A stretch of 37,884 nucleotides of DNA from Streptomyces sp. CBMA156 (GTDB lineage Bacteria; Actinomycetota; Actinomycetes; Streptomycetales; Streptomycetaceae): NCBI RefSeq assembly GCF_014596515.1, contig NZ_MSJQ01000327.1, forward strand, positions 1 to 37,884, in the 5' to 3' direction. Positions 25,121 to 33,179 of the stretch are shown here, one piece after another; within the stretch, counting starts at the first letter, position 1; every line of letters begins with the position of its first letter. The notes beneath the pieces are model-generated. The model worked only from the letters and a program-made list of their open reading frames with translations. It was not told the DNA's origin and ran no database searches. Both the position numbers and the translations under genes were made by a program.

Positions 25121-25693
25121 ATGGCCCAGACGCGGGCACAGGCACGGACGCAGGCCCGAGACGCCGACGGCGACGGCGGCAACCCCCGAGGCCTGCACTT
25201 CCTCACCGAACTCGCCAACACCGTCCACGAAGATCCTGACGCCGGGGCCGCCGACCTCCAGGCCCTGCTGGACCGTCACGGCGGACCGCCCTTCCGGCTC
25301 ACCGACACCGACGCCCGTGAACTGCGCGAGGCGACCGCCCACGTGATCGCCGTCCTCTCGACCGACGACCCGGACCTGGCCGCCGAGGCCATCAACGACC
25401 TGCTCGACCGCCACCCGGCCCGCCCCCGCCTGGTCCGCCTCCCCGGCCGGCCCTGGTCCCTGCACACCCGGGCCCCCGCCGATGCCGGCCTCGCCCACTG
25501 GCTGCTCTCCACCGCCGCCCTCGCCCTCGGCCTGTGGCTCAGCGAACGCGGCGGCTGCGCCTGGGGCCGCTGCGCCGCCCCGGGCTGCGAGCGCTTCTTC
25601 GTCGACACCGGCCGCCGCACCCCACAGCGCTACTGCACCCCGCGCTGCGCCACCCGCGTCCGGGTCGCCGCCCACCGGGCGCAGCGGGCCTGA
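25121..25693 (+). CDS. CGNR zinc-finger (ABATE-domain) transcriptional regulator
   Basis: 190-residue protein; ATG 25121 is preferred (GAGG six bases upstream), with ATG 25082 as an alternative adding 13 residues. The body has the helical ABATE (stress-induced regulator) domain, from GLHFLTELANT to LWLSERGG. The C-terminal treble-clef zinc finger follows, with Cys pairs in CAAPGCERFF and YCTPRC, ending VRVAAHR. The strict CGNR tetrapeptide of the family reads CATR here. Proteins of this type are presumed DNA-binding regulators. Divergent orientation 92 bp from a flavin monooxygenase suggests it controls that gene and itself. Confidence 0.85.
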   Translation: MAQTRAQARTQARDADGDGGNPRGLHFLTELANTVHEDPDAGAADLQALLDRHGGPPFRLTDTDARELREATAHVIAVLSTDDPDLAAEAINDLLDRHPARPRLVRLPGRPWSLHTRAPADAGLAHWLLSTAALALGLWLSERGGCAWGRCAAPGCERFFVDTGRRTPQRYCTPRCATRVRVAAHRAQRA

Positions 25694-26030
25694 CGTCCGC
25701 TCCCGGCAGGGCGCGGCGCGGTACGGCAGAGCGCGGCACAGCAGAGCGCGCTACGGCGCGGCAGCCGAACCCCGGCACGAGGTTCGTACACCGAGCCGAC
25801 TCGCCGACCCCATCCCCGTGGTGCGGGACGTTCCCCTGGGGCGCCGAGGCCGTCCCGGTGCCGCCGGGAGGCGGGTCGCCGCCCGGGCCCGACTCCGCCG
25901 TTGACGACAGTCGTTCGACTACGTCACGCTCGATGGACTGCCGAGGGGGCGAGCAGTCGGCCGTCACACCACACGCCGCCCCGATGCCCCGGCCCGGATG
26001 TCCACCGTGCAACCGTGTGGAGGTACCGCC
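25694..26030. other. Intergenic stretch with short GC repeats
   Basis: No gene is supported in these 337 bases. The left part holds a 15-bp-period repeat with GCAGAGCGCG at 25726-25735 and 25741-25750, giving a slippage-like block. The right part leads into the secreted-protein gene and contains ACGACAGTCGT near 25905, a small palindrome; no convincing promoter hexamers are visible. Confidence 0.5.
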
Positions 26031-26408
26031 ATGTCCAAGCGCCGTCTCGCCGTCCCCGGAGCCGCCGTCGCCGCTCTGACCCTCGCCGCCCTGCTCCTCC
26101 CGGCCGCGGCCGCGGCCACGGCCGCCCCCGTCGCGCCGCTCGCCGACTCGTGCACCCAGAACTGGAGCATCAGCTCCGGCGAGGGCTACGCGAACGGCAA
26201 GTGGTGCAACTACAACACCAAGGTCGTCGGCACGGTCCACGACACCAAGGCGGACGGCCGCTGTCCGTACGTCAGCGGCAAGCTCTCCAACGGCGGGCAC
26301 GTCGACAGCGACTGGGCCGGCGGCAAGGGCAAGTCCCGCTCCATCGCCATCTACGCTCCCTCCAACACCCACTTCACCAGCCTCTCCATGCGCTACATCG
26401 GCTGCTGA
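26031..26408 (+). CDS. Small secreted four-cysteine protein
   Basis: 125-residue exported protein. ATG 26031 has GGAGG seven bases upstream, and the first about 31 residues form a Sec signal peptide (MSKRRLAVPG, Ala/Leu-rich core, ATAAP end). The mature domain of about 90 residues has exactly four Cys (SCTQNW, KWCNYN, GRCPYV, terminal IGC), presumably two disulfides, and is rich in Gly, Ser, Lys, Trp and Tyr. That composition resembles small extracellular binding or inhibitor proteins. I do not recognise the family. It stands alone before a perfect palindromic terminator. Confidence 0.85.
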   Translation: MSKRRLAVPGAAVAALTLAALLLPAAAAATAAPVAPLADSCTQNWSISSGEGYANGKWCNYNTKVVGTVHDTKADGRCPYVSGKLSNGGHVDSDWAGGKGKSRSIAIYAPSNTHFTSLSMRYIGC

Positions 26409-26737
26409 CACCCGGCCGCGGACGGCGTCGACGGCACCGACGGCGTCGGCCCGTCCCCGTCGGTGCCACCCGGAACACATCGGCCCCCCTCCGAGCTCGG
26501 AGGGGGGCCGACGCGGTGCTGCCGGGGCCGGTGCCGAAGGACCCGCCGGGAGTCTTCCGGTGAGTTCGGGCTCCAGCCCGTGTGATGGTCTGTGACATGC
26601 CGCTATCGGCGCAATGGGCGCCTGTGGGCCGTTCGGCGGTCACGCTGTGCCTGTCGATCACGGTCCAGGTCAGGGAGACCGGTGGTGCACAGGGCGCGAT
26701 GTCAGGCAGCGCCCGCCCGGCAGAAGGGTTCCGTGTG
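26409..26737. other. Intergenic stretch with terminator and sulfatase leader
   Basis: These 329 bases hold the terminator at 26481-26510 and then the leader of the alkyl sulfatase gene. The sulfatase reading frame stays open upstream to 26582, but the residues there look unlike protein and lack a ribosome site, so I treat them as leader. No clear promoter hexamers are visible. Confidence 0.5.
26481..26510. terminator. Perfect 30-bp palindrome, terminator
   Basis: CGGCCCCCCTCCGAG (26481-26495) is followed directly by its exact complement CTCGGAGGGGGGCCG (26496-26510). It lies 72 bases after the stop of the small secreted protein and is a strong terminator for it. Confidence 0.8.
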
Positions 26738-28651
26738 ATGAGTTCCGCCAAGCCCGCGACGGCGGCCACGGCCGCAGCGAACCGGCAAGCCACCGCCCGC
26801 TACGCGATGGAGGACCGGCAGGACTTCGCCGACGCCGACCGCGGCTTGATCGCCCCGCTGCCGGGCCGGCTGCTGCGCGCGGACGGGCACGTGCTGTTCG
26901 ACCCGGCCGACTTCGCCTACCTGGCCGAGGACGCGCCCTGCCCCGACACCGTGAACCCGAGCTTGTGGCGCCAGTCCCAGGTCCTGGCCAAGGGCGGCCT
27001 GTACCAGGTCACCGACCGGATCTACCAGGTCCGCAACAACGACATCGCCAACCTGACCTTCGTCGAGGGCGACGAGGGCCTGGTCGTCATCGACTGCACC
27101 GAGTCCATCGAGGCCGCAGCCCAGGGCCTGGGCATGATCCGCGAGCACGTCAGCGACAAGCCCGTCGCCGCCGTCATCTACACCCACACCCATGCCGACC
27201 ACTACGGCGGCGTCAAAGCACTGGTCGACCCCGCCGACGTGGCGTCCGGAAAGGTCCCCATCCTGGCACCGGGCACCATCGCCTCCTTCGACAAGCACGC
27301 CATCGGCGAGAACGTCATCGCCGGCAACGCCATGTCCCGCCGCGCCTCGTACGCGTTCCAGAGCCTCCTGCCCAAGGGGCCGCAAGGCTGCGTGACCTGC
27401 GGCATCGGGATCACCCTGCCACCCGGGTTCAGCATCTCCTACCTCTCGCCGACCGACCCCGTCACCAAGACCGGCACCCGGCGCGAGCTGGCCGGGCTGG
27501 AGTTCGAGTTCCTCTACGCCCCCGACACGGAGGCCCCGGAGGAGATGCACATCTTCATCCCCGAACTCGGAGCCCTCACCTGCGCCGAGAACGCCAACCA
27601 CGCCCTGCACAACATCCAGACCCTGCGCGGCGCCCGCACCCGCGACGCCCGCAACTTCGCCCGCTACCTGGACGAGACCCTCCAGCGGTGGGGCGACGAC
27701 GTCCAGGTGCACTACGGCACCCACACCTGGCCCGTCTGGGGCAACCAGCCCGTCACCGACTTCCTGGAAGCCCAGCGCGACACCTACAAGTACATCCACG
27801 ACCAGGCCCTGCGCCTGGCCAACCAGGGCTACACCCCGCTGGAAGCCGCCGAGGTCGTCGCACTGCCGGAGGACCTGGGGCGGAACTGGGCCGGCCGCGG
27901 CTACCACGGAACCCTCCACCACGACGTGCGCGCGGTGTTCACCAAGGAACTGGGCATGTGGGACGGCGACCCGGTCAGCCTCAACCCCCACACCCCCGTC
28001 GAGACCGCCCGCCGCCTGGTCGACCTGATCGGCGCGGACGCCGTCCTGACCGAGGGCCGGCGCGCGATCGAGGCCGCCGACTACCGCTGGGCCGCGCAGA
28101 TCCTCCACGCCCTCGTCTTCGCCCAGCCCGACAACACCCGGGCACGCCACCTCCAGGCCGACGCCTACGAGCAACTCGGCTACCAGGCCGAAGGCCCCCA
28201 GTGGCGCGGCATCTACCTGTCCGCCGCCCAGGAGCTGCGCGACGGCATCACCCGGGCCACCGTCGTCACCGCCAGCGAGGACAGCATCGCCTCGATGCCC
28301 ATCGACCTGCTGTTCGACTACGCCGCCGTCCACGTGGTCGGCGAACGCGCTGCCACGGCCGACGTCCGCATCGCCTTCCTTTTCGACGACGTCCCCCAGG
28401 CAGACCGCGACTGGCACATGTGGATCCGCCGCGGCGTCCTCAACGCCCGCCGGGGCAGCCCCAGGCAGCCCGTACAGCTGACCGTCACCGGAGCGAAGAC
28501 CGCCCTCGCCCAGACCCTGATCGCCCCCGCCGGGGCGAAGGCCCTCGCGGACAAGGGCCTGATCCGCCTCGACGGAGACGCCTCGGCCCTCGTCGCCTAC
28601 GCGGGCCTCGTCGAGGACTTCAACCCGCTCTTCAACATCGTCACCCCGTGA
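26738..28651 (+). CDS. Alkyl sulfatase, SdsA/YjcS type (metallo-beta-lactamase fold)
   Basis: 637-residue enzyme hydrolysing alkyl sulfates such as SDS to alcohol and sulfate. The binuclear zinc motif THTHADH gives H150, H152, D154 and H155; further metal-site regions are LTCAENANHALHN and HYGTHTWPVWG, both characteristic of the SdsA1 family. The dimerisation helices and a C-terminal SCP2-like domain (about 510-637) complete the usual three-domain plan at near-normal length. No signal peptide is visible with the ATG at 26738 (AGAAGGG upstream), whereas Pseudomonas SdsA1 is exported; a longer start at 26699 is possible but adds no clear signal either. It is a single-gene unit ended by the terminator at 28655-28710. 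Confidence 0.93.
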   Translation: MSSAKPATAATAAANRQATARYAMEDRQDFADADRGLIAPLPGRLLRADGHVLFDPADFAYLAEDAPCPDTVNPSLWRQSQVLAKGGLYQVTDRIYQVRNNDIANLTFVEGDEGLVVIDCTESIEAAAQGLGMIREHVSDKPVAAVIYTHTHADHYGGVKALVDPADVASGKVPILAPGTIASFDKHAIGENVIAGNAMSRRASYAFQSLLPKGPQGCVTCGIGITLPPGFSISYLSPTDPVTKTGTRRELAGLEFEFLYAPDTEAPEEMHIFIPELGALTCAENANHALHNIQTLRGARTRDARNFARYLDETLQRWGDDVQVHYGTHTWPVWGNQPVTDFLEAQRDTYKYIHDQALRLANQGYTPLEAAEVVALPEDLGRNWAGRGYHGTLHHDVRAVFTKELGMWDGDPVSLNPHTPVETARRLVDLIGADAVLTEGRRAIEAADYRWAAQILHALVFAQPDNTRARHLQADAYEQLGYQAEGPQWRGIYLSAAQELRDGITRATVVTASEDSIASMPIDLLFDYAAVHVVGERAATADVRIAFLFDDVPQADRDWHMWIRRGVLNARRGSPRQPVQLTVTGAKTALAQTLIAPAGAKALADKGLIRLDGDASALVAYAGLVEDFNPLFNIVTP

Positions 28652-28654
28652 CAG

Positions 28655-28710
28655 GGCGTCGTCAGTGGGCCGCCCCGGTCCGGTGGCCGGGGCGGCCCAC
28701 CGACGACGCC
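28655..28710. terminator. Long bidirectional hairpin terminator
   Basis: GGCGTCGTC-A-GTGGGCCGCCCCGG (28655-28678) pairs with CCGGGGCGGCCCAC-C-GACGACGCC (to 28710), a stem of 23 pairs with one mismatch around an eight-base loop. It lies between the convergent sulfatase and MFS genes. Confidence 0.85.
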
Positions 28711-28782
28711 GGGCACGGGGTGCGGCAGTCGTCTTCCGTTCAGCGCATCGATACCTTCAGGACCTTCAGAGCCGTCGGGCCG

Positions 28783-30192
28783 TCAGAGCCGTTCCGGCAC
28801 CGGGTTGCCGACGGCCTCGATGGCGCGGCGGACCGGGACCTTCAGCAGGACGGCGAAGCCGATGACGAAGAAGACCAGCAGCGAGATGATCGCCGAGCGG
28901 TAGCTGCCGGTGAGCTGGTACGCGAGGCCGAAGACGAGCGGGCCCATCCAGCTGGTGCCGCGGTCGCTGATCTTGTAGAAGCTGAAGTACTCGGCCTCCC
29001 GGCCGGGCGGGATGAGGTGGGAGAAGAGGGAGCGGGAGAGCGCCTGGCTGCCGCCGAGCACCAGACCGATCATGCAGGCCAGGGCGTAGAACCAGGCGGG
29101 CTGGTGGGCGGGCATGAAGTAGCCGAGGGCCAGGGTGACCACCCAGCCGACCAGGGAGCCGAGGATGGTCCGCTTGGCGCCGTAGCGGTGGGCGATCCGG
29201 CCGAGCAGCAGGGCGCCGCCGATCGCCACGACCTGGACCAGGAGGACGGCGGTGACCAGCGAGGTCTGCTCCATGCCGAGTTCCTCGCTGCCGTAGAGCG
29301 AGGCCTGGGAGACGACGGTCTGGATGCCGTCGTTGTAGCAGAGGAAGGCGGCGAGGTAGAGCAGGGTGAGCGGATGCTCGCGCATGCCGCGCAGGGTGCG
29401 GGCGAGTTCGCGCAGGCTGCCGGTGGCGGGCTTGCCGTCCTCGGCGGGTGCCGCGGCGCGGCTGGGGGCGATGCCGGCCCGGGAGGGCAGCCGCAGCAGC
29501 GGGACGACGGTGAACAGCGCCCACCACAGGCCGGCCGAGGCCAGGCAGATCCGCACGGCGGTGCCGGAGTCCAGGCCGAGCGCGTCGTGGCCCTGGAACA
29601 CCGCGAGGTTGGCTATCAGCAGCAGTCCGCCGCCCGCGTAGCCGTAGGCCCAGCCCTTGGAGGAGACCCTGTCGCGCTCGTCGGGGGAGGCCAGGCCGGG
29701 CAGGTAGGCGTAGGAGAGCGCGACCGAGACCGCGTACGAGATGTTGGCGACCACCAGCAGCGCGCCGCCGAGCAGGTAGCGGTCGCCGTCGAGGAAGAAC
29801 ATCCCCATCGTGGCGAGCGAGCCGAGGTACGCGAAGCCGCACATCAGCTCCTTGTGCCGCCCGGTGCGGTCGGCGAGCGTGCCGGTCAGCAGCATCACCG
29901 CGACCGAGAGCAGCACGGAGAAGGAGACCGTGTACGGGAAGAACGATCCTGCGCGGATCGACAGGCCGAGCGGGTGCACGTCGCCGGACGCGTCGGCGGC
30001 CTCCTTGGCGACGGTGGTCAGGTACGGGCCGAGGAACACCGTCAGCACGGTGGCCGAGAAGGCGGCGTTGGCCCAGTCGTTGACGTACCAGCCGAACTGC
30101 ATCCGGCGCAGGGCCCGGCCGTCGTCGGCGGCCGGGGGGCCGGTCGGTGGGTCGTCCGGCAGGTGCGCCGTCGCCGGGTTCGTGGTGCTCAT
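28783..30192 (-). CDS. MFS transporter, UMF1/Atg22-like family
   Basis: 469-residue integral membrane protein with about 12 transmembrane segments. The opening WYVNDWANAAFSATVLT and the later GWAYGYAGGG are hallmarks of the UMF1 branch related to yeast Atg22; an MFS loop, GTLADRTGRHK, lies after TM2. A soluble 30-residue Pro/Asp-rich N-terminus precedes TM1. The ATG overlaps the stop of the upstream glycerophosphodiesterase gene by four bases (ATGA), so the two proteins are made together. This hints at export or uptake of a glycerophosphodiester or its products, though the substrate of bacterial UMF1 proteins is not established. Confidence 0.9.
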   Translation of the reverse strand: MSTTNPATAHLPDDPPTGPPAADDGRALRRMQFGWYVNDWANAAFSATVLTVFLGPYLTTVAKEAADASGDVHPLGLSIRAGSFFPYTVSFSVLLSVAVMLLTGTLADRTGRHKELMCGFAYLGSLATMGMFFLDGDRYLLGGALLVVANISYAVSVALSYAYLPGLASPDERDRVSSKGWAYGYAGGGLLLIANLAVFQGHDALGLDSGTAVRICLASAGLWWALFTVVPLLRLPSRAGIAPSRAAAPAEDGKPATGSLRELARTLRGMREHPLTLLYLAAFLCYNDGIQTVVSQASLYGSEELGMEQTSLVTAVLLVQVVAIGGALLLGRIAHRYGAKRTILGSLVGWVVTLALGYFMPAHQPAWFYALACMIGLVLGGSQALSRSLFSHLIPPGREAEYFSFYKISDRGTSWMGPLVFGLAYQLTGSYRSAIISLLVFFVIGFAVLLKVPVRRAIEAVGNPVPERL

Positions 30193-31019
30193 GGGGTCCC
30201 CATCACCGTGCTGGAGCCGGTACTGCCGTCCGTCCAGCAGCCGCGCTCGCCGAGGACGTCCCGCAGGACGTCGATGCGATCGGCCATGATGCCATCCACA
30301 CCCAGGTCGAGGAGAGCCCTGATCCGTGTGGGATCGTCCACAGTCCAGACGTGCACCTGGAGGCCGAGCCGGTGGGCGGTGCGGACGAAGGCCCGGTCGA
30401 CGACCCGGACGCCCCGGTGCCGCTCCGGCACCTGCGCGCAGAGCCCGGCGAACGGCGCCCCCGGCCGCCGGGAGAGCGGCCGGGCGGCGAACGGCGGCAG
30501 GAACGATTCGGCCAGCGAGCGCAGCCGCAGCCGGGCGACTTCGCGCGGGCCGAGCGAGGTGGCCAGCCGGGGGCCCGCGGCGGCGCGGACGGCGGCCAGC
30601 CGGGCGTCGGAGAAGCCGCCGACGCAGACCCGGTCCCAGGCGTCGGTCCGGCGGATCGCCTCGACCAGCGGCCCGACGGCCGGCGCCGCCTTGACGTCGA
30701 TGTTGAAGCGGACCCCGGGGAACGCGCCGAGCAGGTCCTCCAGCAGCGGCACCGGCTCGGCCCCGCCGATCCGGGCCTGCCTGACGGTCTCCCAGGGCAG
30801 CTCGGCCACCGCCCCGGTGCGGTCGGTGACCCGGTCCAGACGGGAGTCGTGGAAGGCCACCAGCACGCCGTCGGCAGTCGCGTGGACGTCCGTCTCCAGG
30901 TAGCGGTACCCGAGCGCGACGGCGGCCTCGAAGGCGGCGAGGGAGTTCTCGGGGCGCCCGAGGTCACCGCCCCGGTGTGCGAAGGCGAGCGGCCCGGGAT
31001 GGTCGAGGAAGGGGTGCAT
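30189..31019 (-). CDS. Glycerophosphodiester phosphodiesterase family protein
   Basis: 276-residue TIM-barrel enzyme that hydrolyses glycerophosphodiesters to glycerol-3-phosphate and an alcohol. Motifs are AHRGG (H15/R16, catalytic His and Arg), RPENSLAAFEAA (metal ligand Glu), ETDVHATADGVLVAFHD (metal ligands and second catalytic His), NIDVK, and the late VHVWTVDDP and GVDGIMADR strands. No signal peptide is present, so it is predicted intracellular. It is first in a two-gene unit with the UMF1-type transporter. An inverted repeat at 31091-31123 lies about 70-100 bases upstream. Confidence 0.93.
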   Translation of the reverse strand: MHPFLDHPGPLAFAHRGGDLGRPENSLAAFEAAVALGYRYLETDVHATADGVLVAFHDSRLDRVTDRTGAVAELPWETVRQARIGGAEPVPLLEDLLGAFPGVRFNIDVKAAPAVGPLVEAIRRTDAWDRVCVGGFSDARLAAVRAAAGPRLATSLGPREVARLRLRSLAESFLPPFAARPLSRRPGAPFAGLCAQVPERHRGVRVVDRAFVRTAHRLGLQVHVWTVDDPTRIRALLDLGVDGIMADRIDVLRDVLGERGCWTDGSTGSSTVMGTP

Positions 31020-31090
31020 GCGGTGCTCCGGGCTGCGGGGAGAGGGACCCGACGGGCCGGGGAGACCGGGATCCGCCGGGGCGACAGCTC

Positions 31091-31123
31091 GTTACAGTAT
31101 TACGTACCTTGTCAAGCAGTAAC
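31091..31123. promoter_or_regulatory. Inverted repeat in an AT-rich promoter region
   Basis: GTTACAG (31091-31097) and CAGTAAC (31117-31123) are near-perfect mirror arms (six of seven pairs) around TATTACGTACCTTGTCAAG. On the minus strand the block contains TTGACA at 31115-31110, but no -10 stands at the proper distance. It is a likely regulator site upstream of the phosphodiesterase gene. Confidence 0.5.
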
Positions 31124-31284
31124 GGGCCGCCGCATCCGCCTCCCCGGTCACCTCCGCCGCCACGGCGGCGTCCGGCCCCGGGCCCGGATCCACGGTCGCG
31201 CCAGGTGCATAGGATCGGTGCCGGGCGTCGTCGCCTGCCGCGACGACCGCCGGGCAGGACCAACTGACAAGGGGGGAACACCAC

Positions 31285-31890
31285 ATGATCGAGCTCGCCG
31301 ACGAGCCGATGACCTGGGTGATGGCCGGAGACAGCATCACCCAGGCCGCGTACCACACCCACGGCGCCCGCGGCTGGGTGGAGCAGGTGCAGGAGCGTCT
31401 CCACTGGCAGCTCAAGCGGCTGACGGACGTCGTCGTCAACACGGGGGTGTCCGCCTGGCGGGCCACGGACGTGCTCGGGGCGTACGACTTCGTGATCGGG
31501 CGGTTCGCGCCGGACGTGCTGTCGCTCTCGCTGGGCACCAACGACGCCGTCGACGGACCGGACGGGCTCAAGGAGTTCCGCGGGGCCATGCGCGAGATCA
31601 TCGACCGCTCCGCCGGAGCGCGGATCGTGCTCCAGACGCCGCTCGTGGCCGGCCTGGCCGGCCGCGAAGCCAGGGCGGAGCTGCCCGCCTACTGCCAGGT
31701 GGTCCGCGAACTCGCTGCCGAGACCGGCGCGTTGCTCGTCGACCACGAGGCACACTGGCTCGCCGAGTTCCCCGACGGCGAGGCGATCCCGTGGCTGGAC
31801 GACCCCACCCACCCCAACGCCGTCGGCCACCGCCGGATGGCCGACCACATGCTGCGCACGCTGGGGTTGGGCGAGCTCACCGAGCTGTGA
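31285..31890 (+). CDS. SGNH/GDSL-family hydrolase
   Basis: 201-residue cytoplasmic esterase-type protein. Block I is AGDSIT with nucleophile S17; block III is SLGTNDAVDG with oxyanion Asn; block V is DDPTHPNAVGH with D173 and H176 completing the triad. Block II is NTGVSAW (oxyanion Gly). The family deacylates small esters, including acylated sugars and lysophospholipids. No signal peptide is present. GGGGGGAA lies before the ATG. It ends 15 bases from the convergent DUF1963 gene. The substrate cannot be deduced. Confidence 0.92.
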   Translation: MIELADEPMTWVMAGDSITQAAYHTHGARGWVEQVQERLHWQLKRLTDVVVNTGVSAWRATDVLGAYDFVIGRFAPDVLSLSLGTNDAVDGPDGLKEFRGAMREIIDRSAGARIVLQTPLVAGLAGREARAELPAYCQVVRELAAETGALLVDHEAHWLAEFPDGEAIPWLDDPTHPNAVGHRRMADHMLRTLGLGELTEL

Positions 31891-31905
31891 GCCGGGGGCG
31901 AGCGG

Positions 31906-32967
31906 CTACTGGATGCTCCAGCGGTGCGGGTGGCGGGGGTCGTCGGGGCAGGCGAAGACGTTGAGTTCGCCCCAGCGGCCGACGGTGACCTCGGTCGGGG
32001 TGGAGGAGTCGTCGCGGGCCTCCAGCGGCCGCCAGCTGCCGGTGCCGCCGTCCCACTCCGAGCTGTCGACGGTCAGCAGCAGGTGCATCGGCGTCGCGCA
32101 GGTGCGGCAGTCCATCGGGCCCGGGTCGGTGGTGTGCCAGGAAGCGAAGCCGCCGACGCGCCAGCCGGGAGGGATCGACAGGTCGTACTGGTAGCGCGGG
32201 TCGGCGTCCTCCTCCCCATCCGTCCCGTCCGCCCTGTCCTCCCCGTCCGTCCCGCACTCCTCGGCCGCCGCCTCCAGGGCCTCGTCCAGGGCGTCGTCCC
32301 AGGCGTGGATGCGGGCGCACAGCTCCTCCGGGAGGAGCCCGGCGAACGGGTAGGTGGTCACCTGCTCCGGGTGCAGCACGCACGGCTCCGGCACGTATCC
32401 GTCGAAGCCGACCACCTCCGGCCGCGGGGGAGAGGCCAGCACCTCGGTGACGTCCCGGGACCGGCGCCACCGGAGGTCGAGCAGCATCCCGTACCGGCCC
32501 GGGCCGTGGGCGTCGTAGGGGCACCAGAACACCTGGAGAAGGTCGCAGTCGTCCGGTCCCGCGGGCAGGTCGGGGATGTCCCGCCGGTAGAACTGCGCGA
32601 GGCCGATCAGCGGCAACGGGCCGTCCGCGGCCGGGCCTTCGACGCGGTGGCGGCGTTCGAGCTCCTTGAGCAGCTGCCGTTCCTCGTCGGTCGGGCCCGG
32701 GCTCGGCTCGCGGTTCCAGGCGACGGCCAGGACCTCCCGGCGGCGGTGGATGTCCGCGGGCCGCAGGCCGCGGGCGTGCGGGTGGGGGTCGGTGCAGACC
32801 GGCCAGGGCTCGTCCGAGGGCCACAGCAGCGGACCGCCGACGGAGCTGGCCGAGGCGTCCGGCCGGCCCGGGCGCGGATGCAGCCGGGTGGTGGTGCCCC
32901 GGTGACGGGCCAGCTCGGGGAAGAGCGCCTCGACGTCCAGCGGGCGTGGCGGTGTGGTCCTCGACAT
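31906..32967 (-). CDS. DUF1963 (YwqG-like) domain protein
   Basis: 353-residue cytoplasmic protein; ATG 32967 gives the sensible start MSRTTPPRPLDVEALFP, while the longer frame to 33051 is Pro/Gly/Arg-rich and unlikely. It has the DUF1963 pattern: GGPLLWPSDEPWPVC near the start, LIGLAQFYRRDIPDL, LLQVFWCPYDAH, and a closing WGELNVFACPDDPRHPHRW. CRTC and HRW residues near the end might bind a metal. An Asp/Glu/Gly stretch (about residues 235-260) is a flexible insert. The biochemical function of this family is unknown. Confidence 0.85.
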   Translation of the reverse strand: MSRTTPPRPLDVEALFPELARHRGTTTRLHPRPGRPDASASSVGGPLLWPSDEPWPVCTDPHPHARGLRPADIHRRREVLAVAWNREPSPGPTDEERQLLKELERRHRVEGPAADGPLPLIGLAQFYRRDIPDLPAGPDDCDLLQVFWCPYDAHGPGRYGMLLDLRWRRSRDVTEVLASPPRPEVVGFDGYVPEPCVLHPEQVTTYPFAGLLPEELCARIHAWDDALDEALEAAAEECGTDGEDRADGTDGEEDADPRYQYDLSIPPGWRVGGFASWHTTDPGPMDCRTCATPMHLLLTVDSSEWDGGTGSWRPLEARDDSSTPTEVTVGRWGELNVFACPDDPRHPHRWSIQ

Positions 32968-33041
32968 GCGGCAGACCCTACGGACCGGCGGGCGGGCGCC
33001 GTGAGCCGGGTTCCCGCCCGGGGACCAGGGCCGTTGCCGTC

Positions 33042-33101
33042 CTGTCAGCACCGTGCCGGTGTCCTGCCGGTGTCCCGTCGGCGGCCTGTGGACGCTGACA
33101 G
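33042..33101. promoter_or_regulatory. Inverted and tandem repeats upstream of the TetX-like gene
   Basis: CTGTCAGC (33042-33049) and GCTGACAG (33094-33101) are perfect 8-bp inverted arms 44 bases apart. Between them TGCCGGTGTCC is tandemly duplicated (33054-33075). The paired arms lie 79-138 bases before the monooxygenase start and could be two half-operators; the regulator is not in the window. Confidence 0.45.
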
Positions 33102-33179
33102 CGCCCTGTCCGCGTCCTGCGAGCGCCCGGGCCGAGGCTGATGAGGCAGCGTCACCGACCCACTCACGGGAGGTCCACC

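Noticed and set aside
26614..30903. 1429-codon plus-strand frame spanning sulfatase, MFS and phosphodiesterase genes
   Set aside because: It crosses a strong terminator and three real genes on both strands and is Arg/Pro/Gly low complexity throughout.
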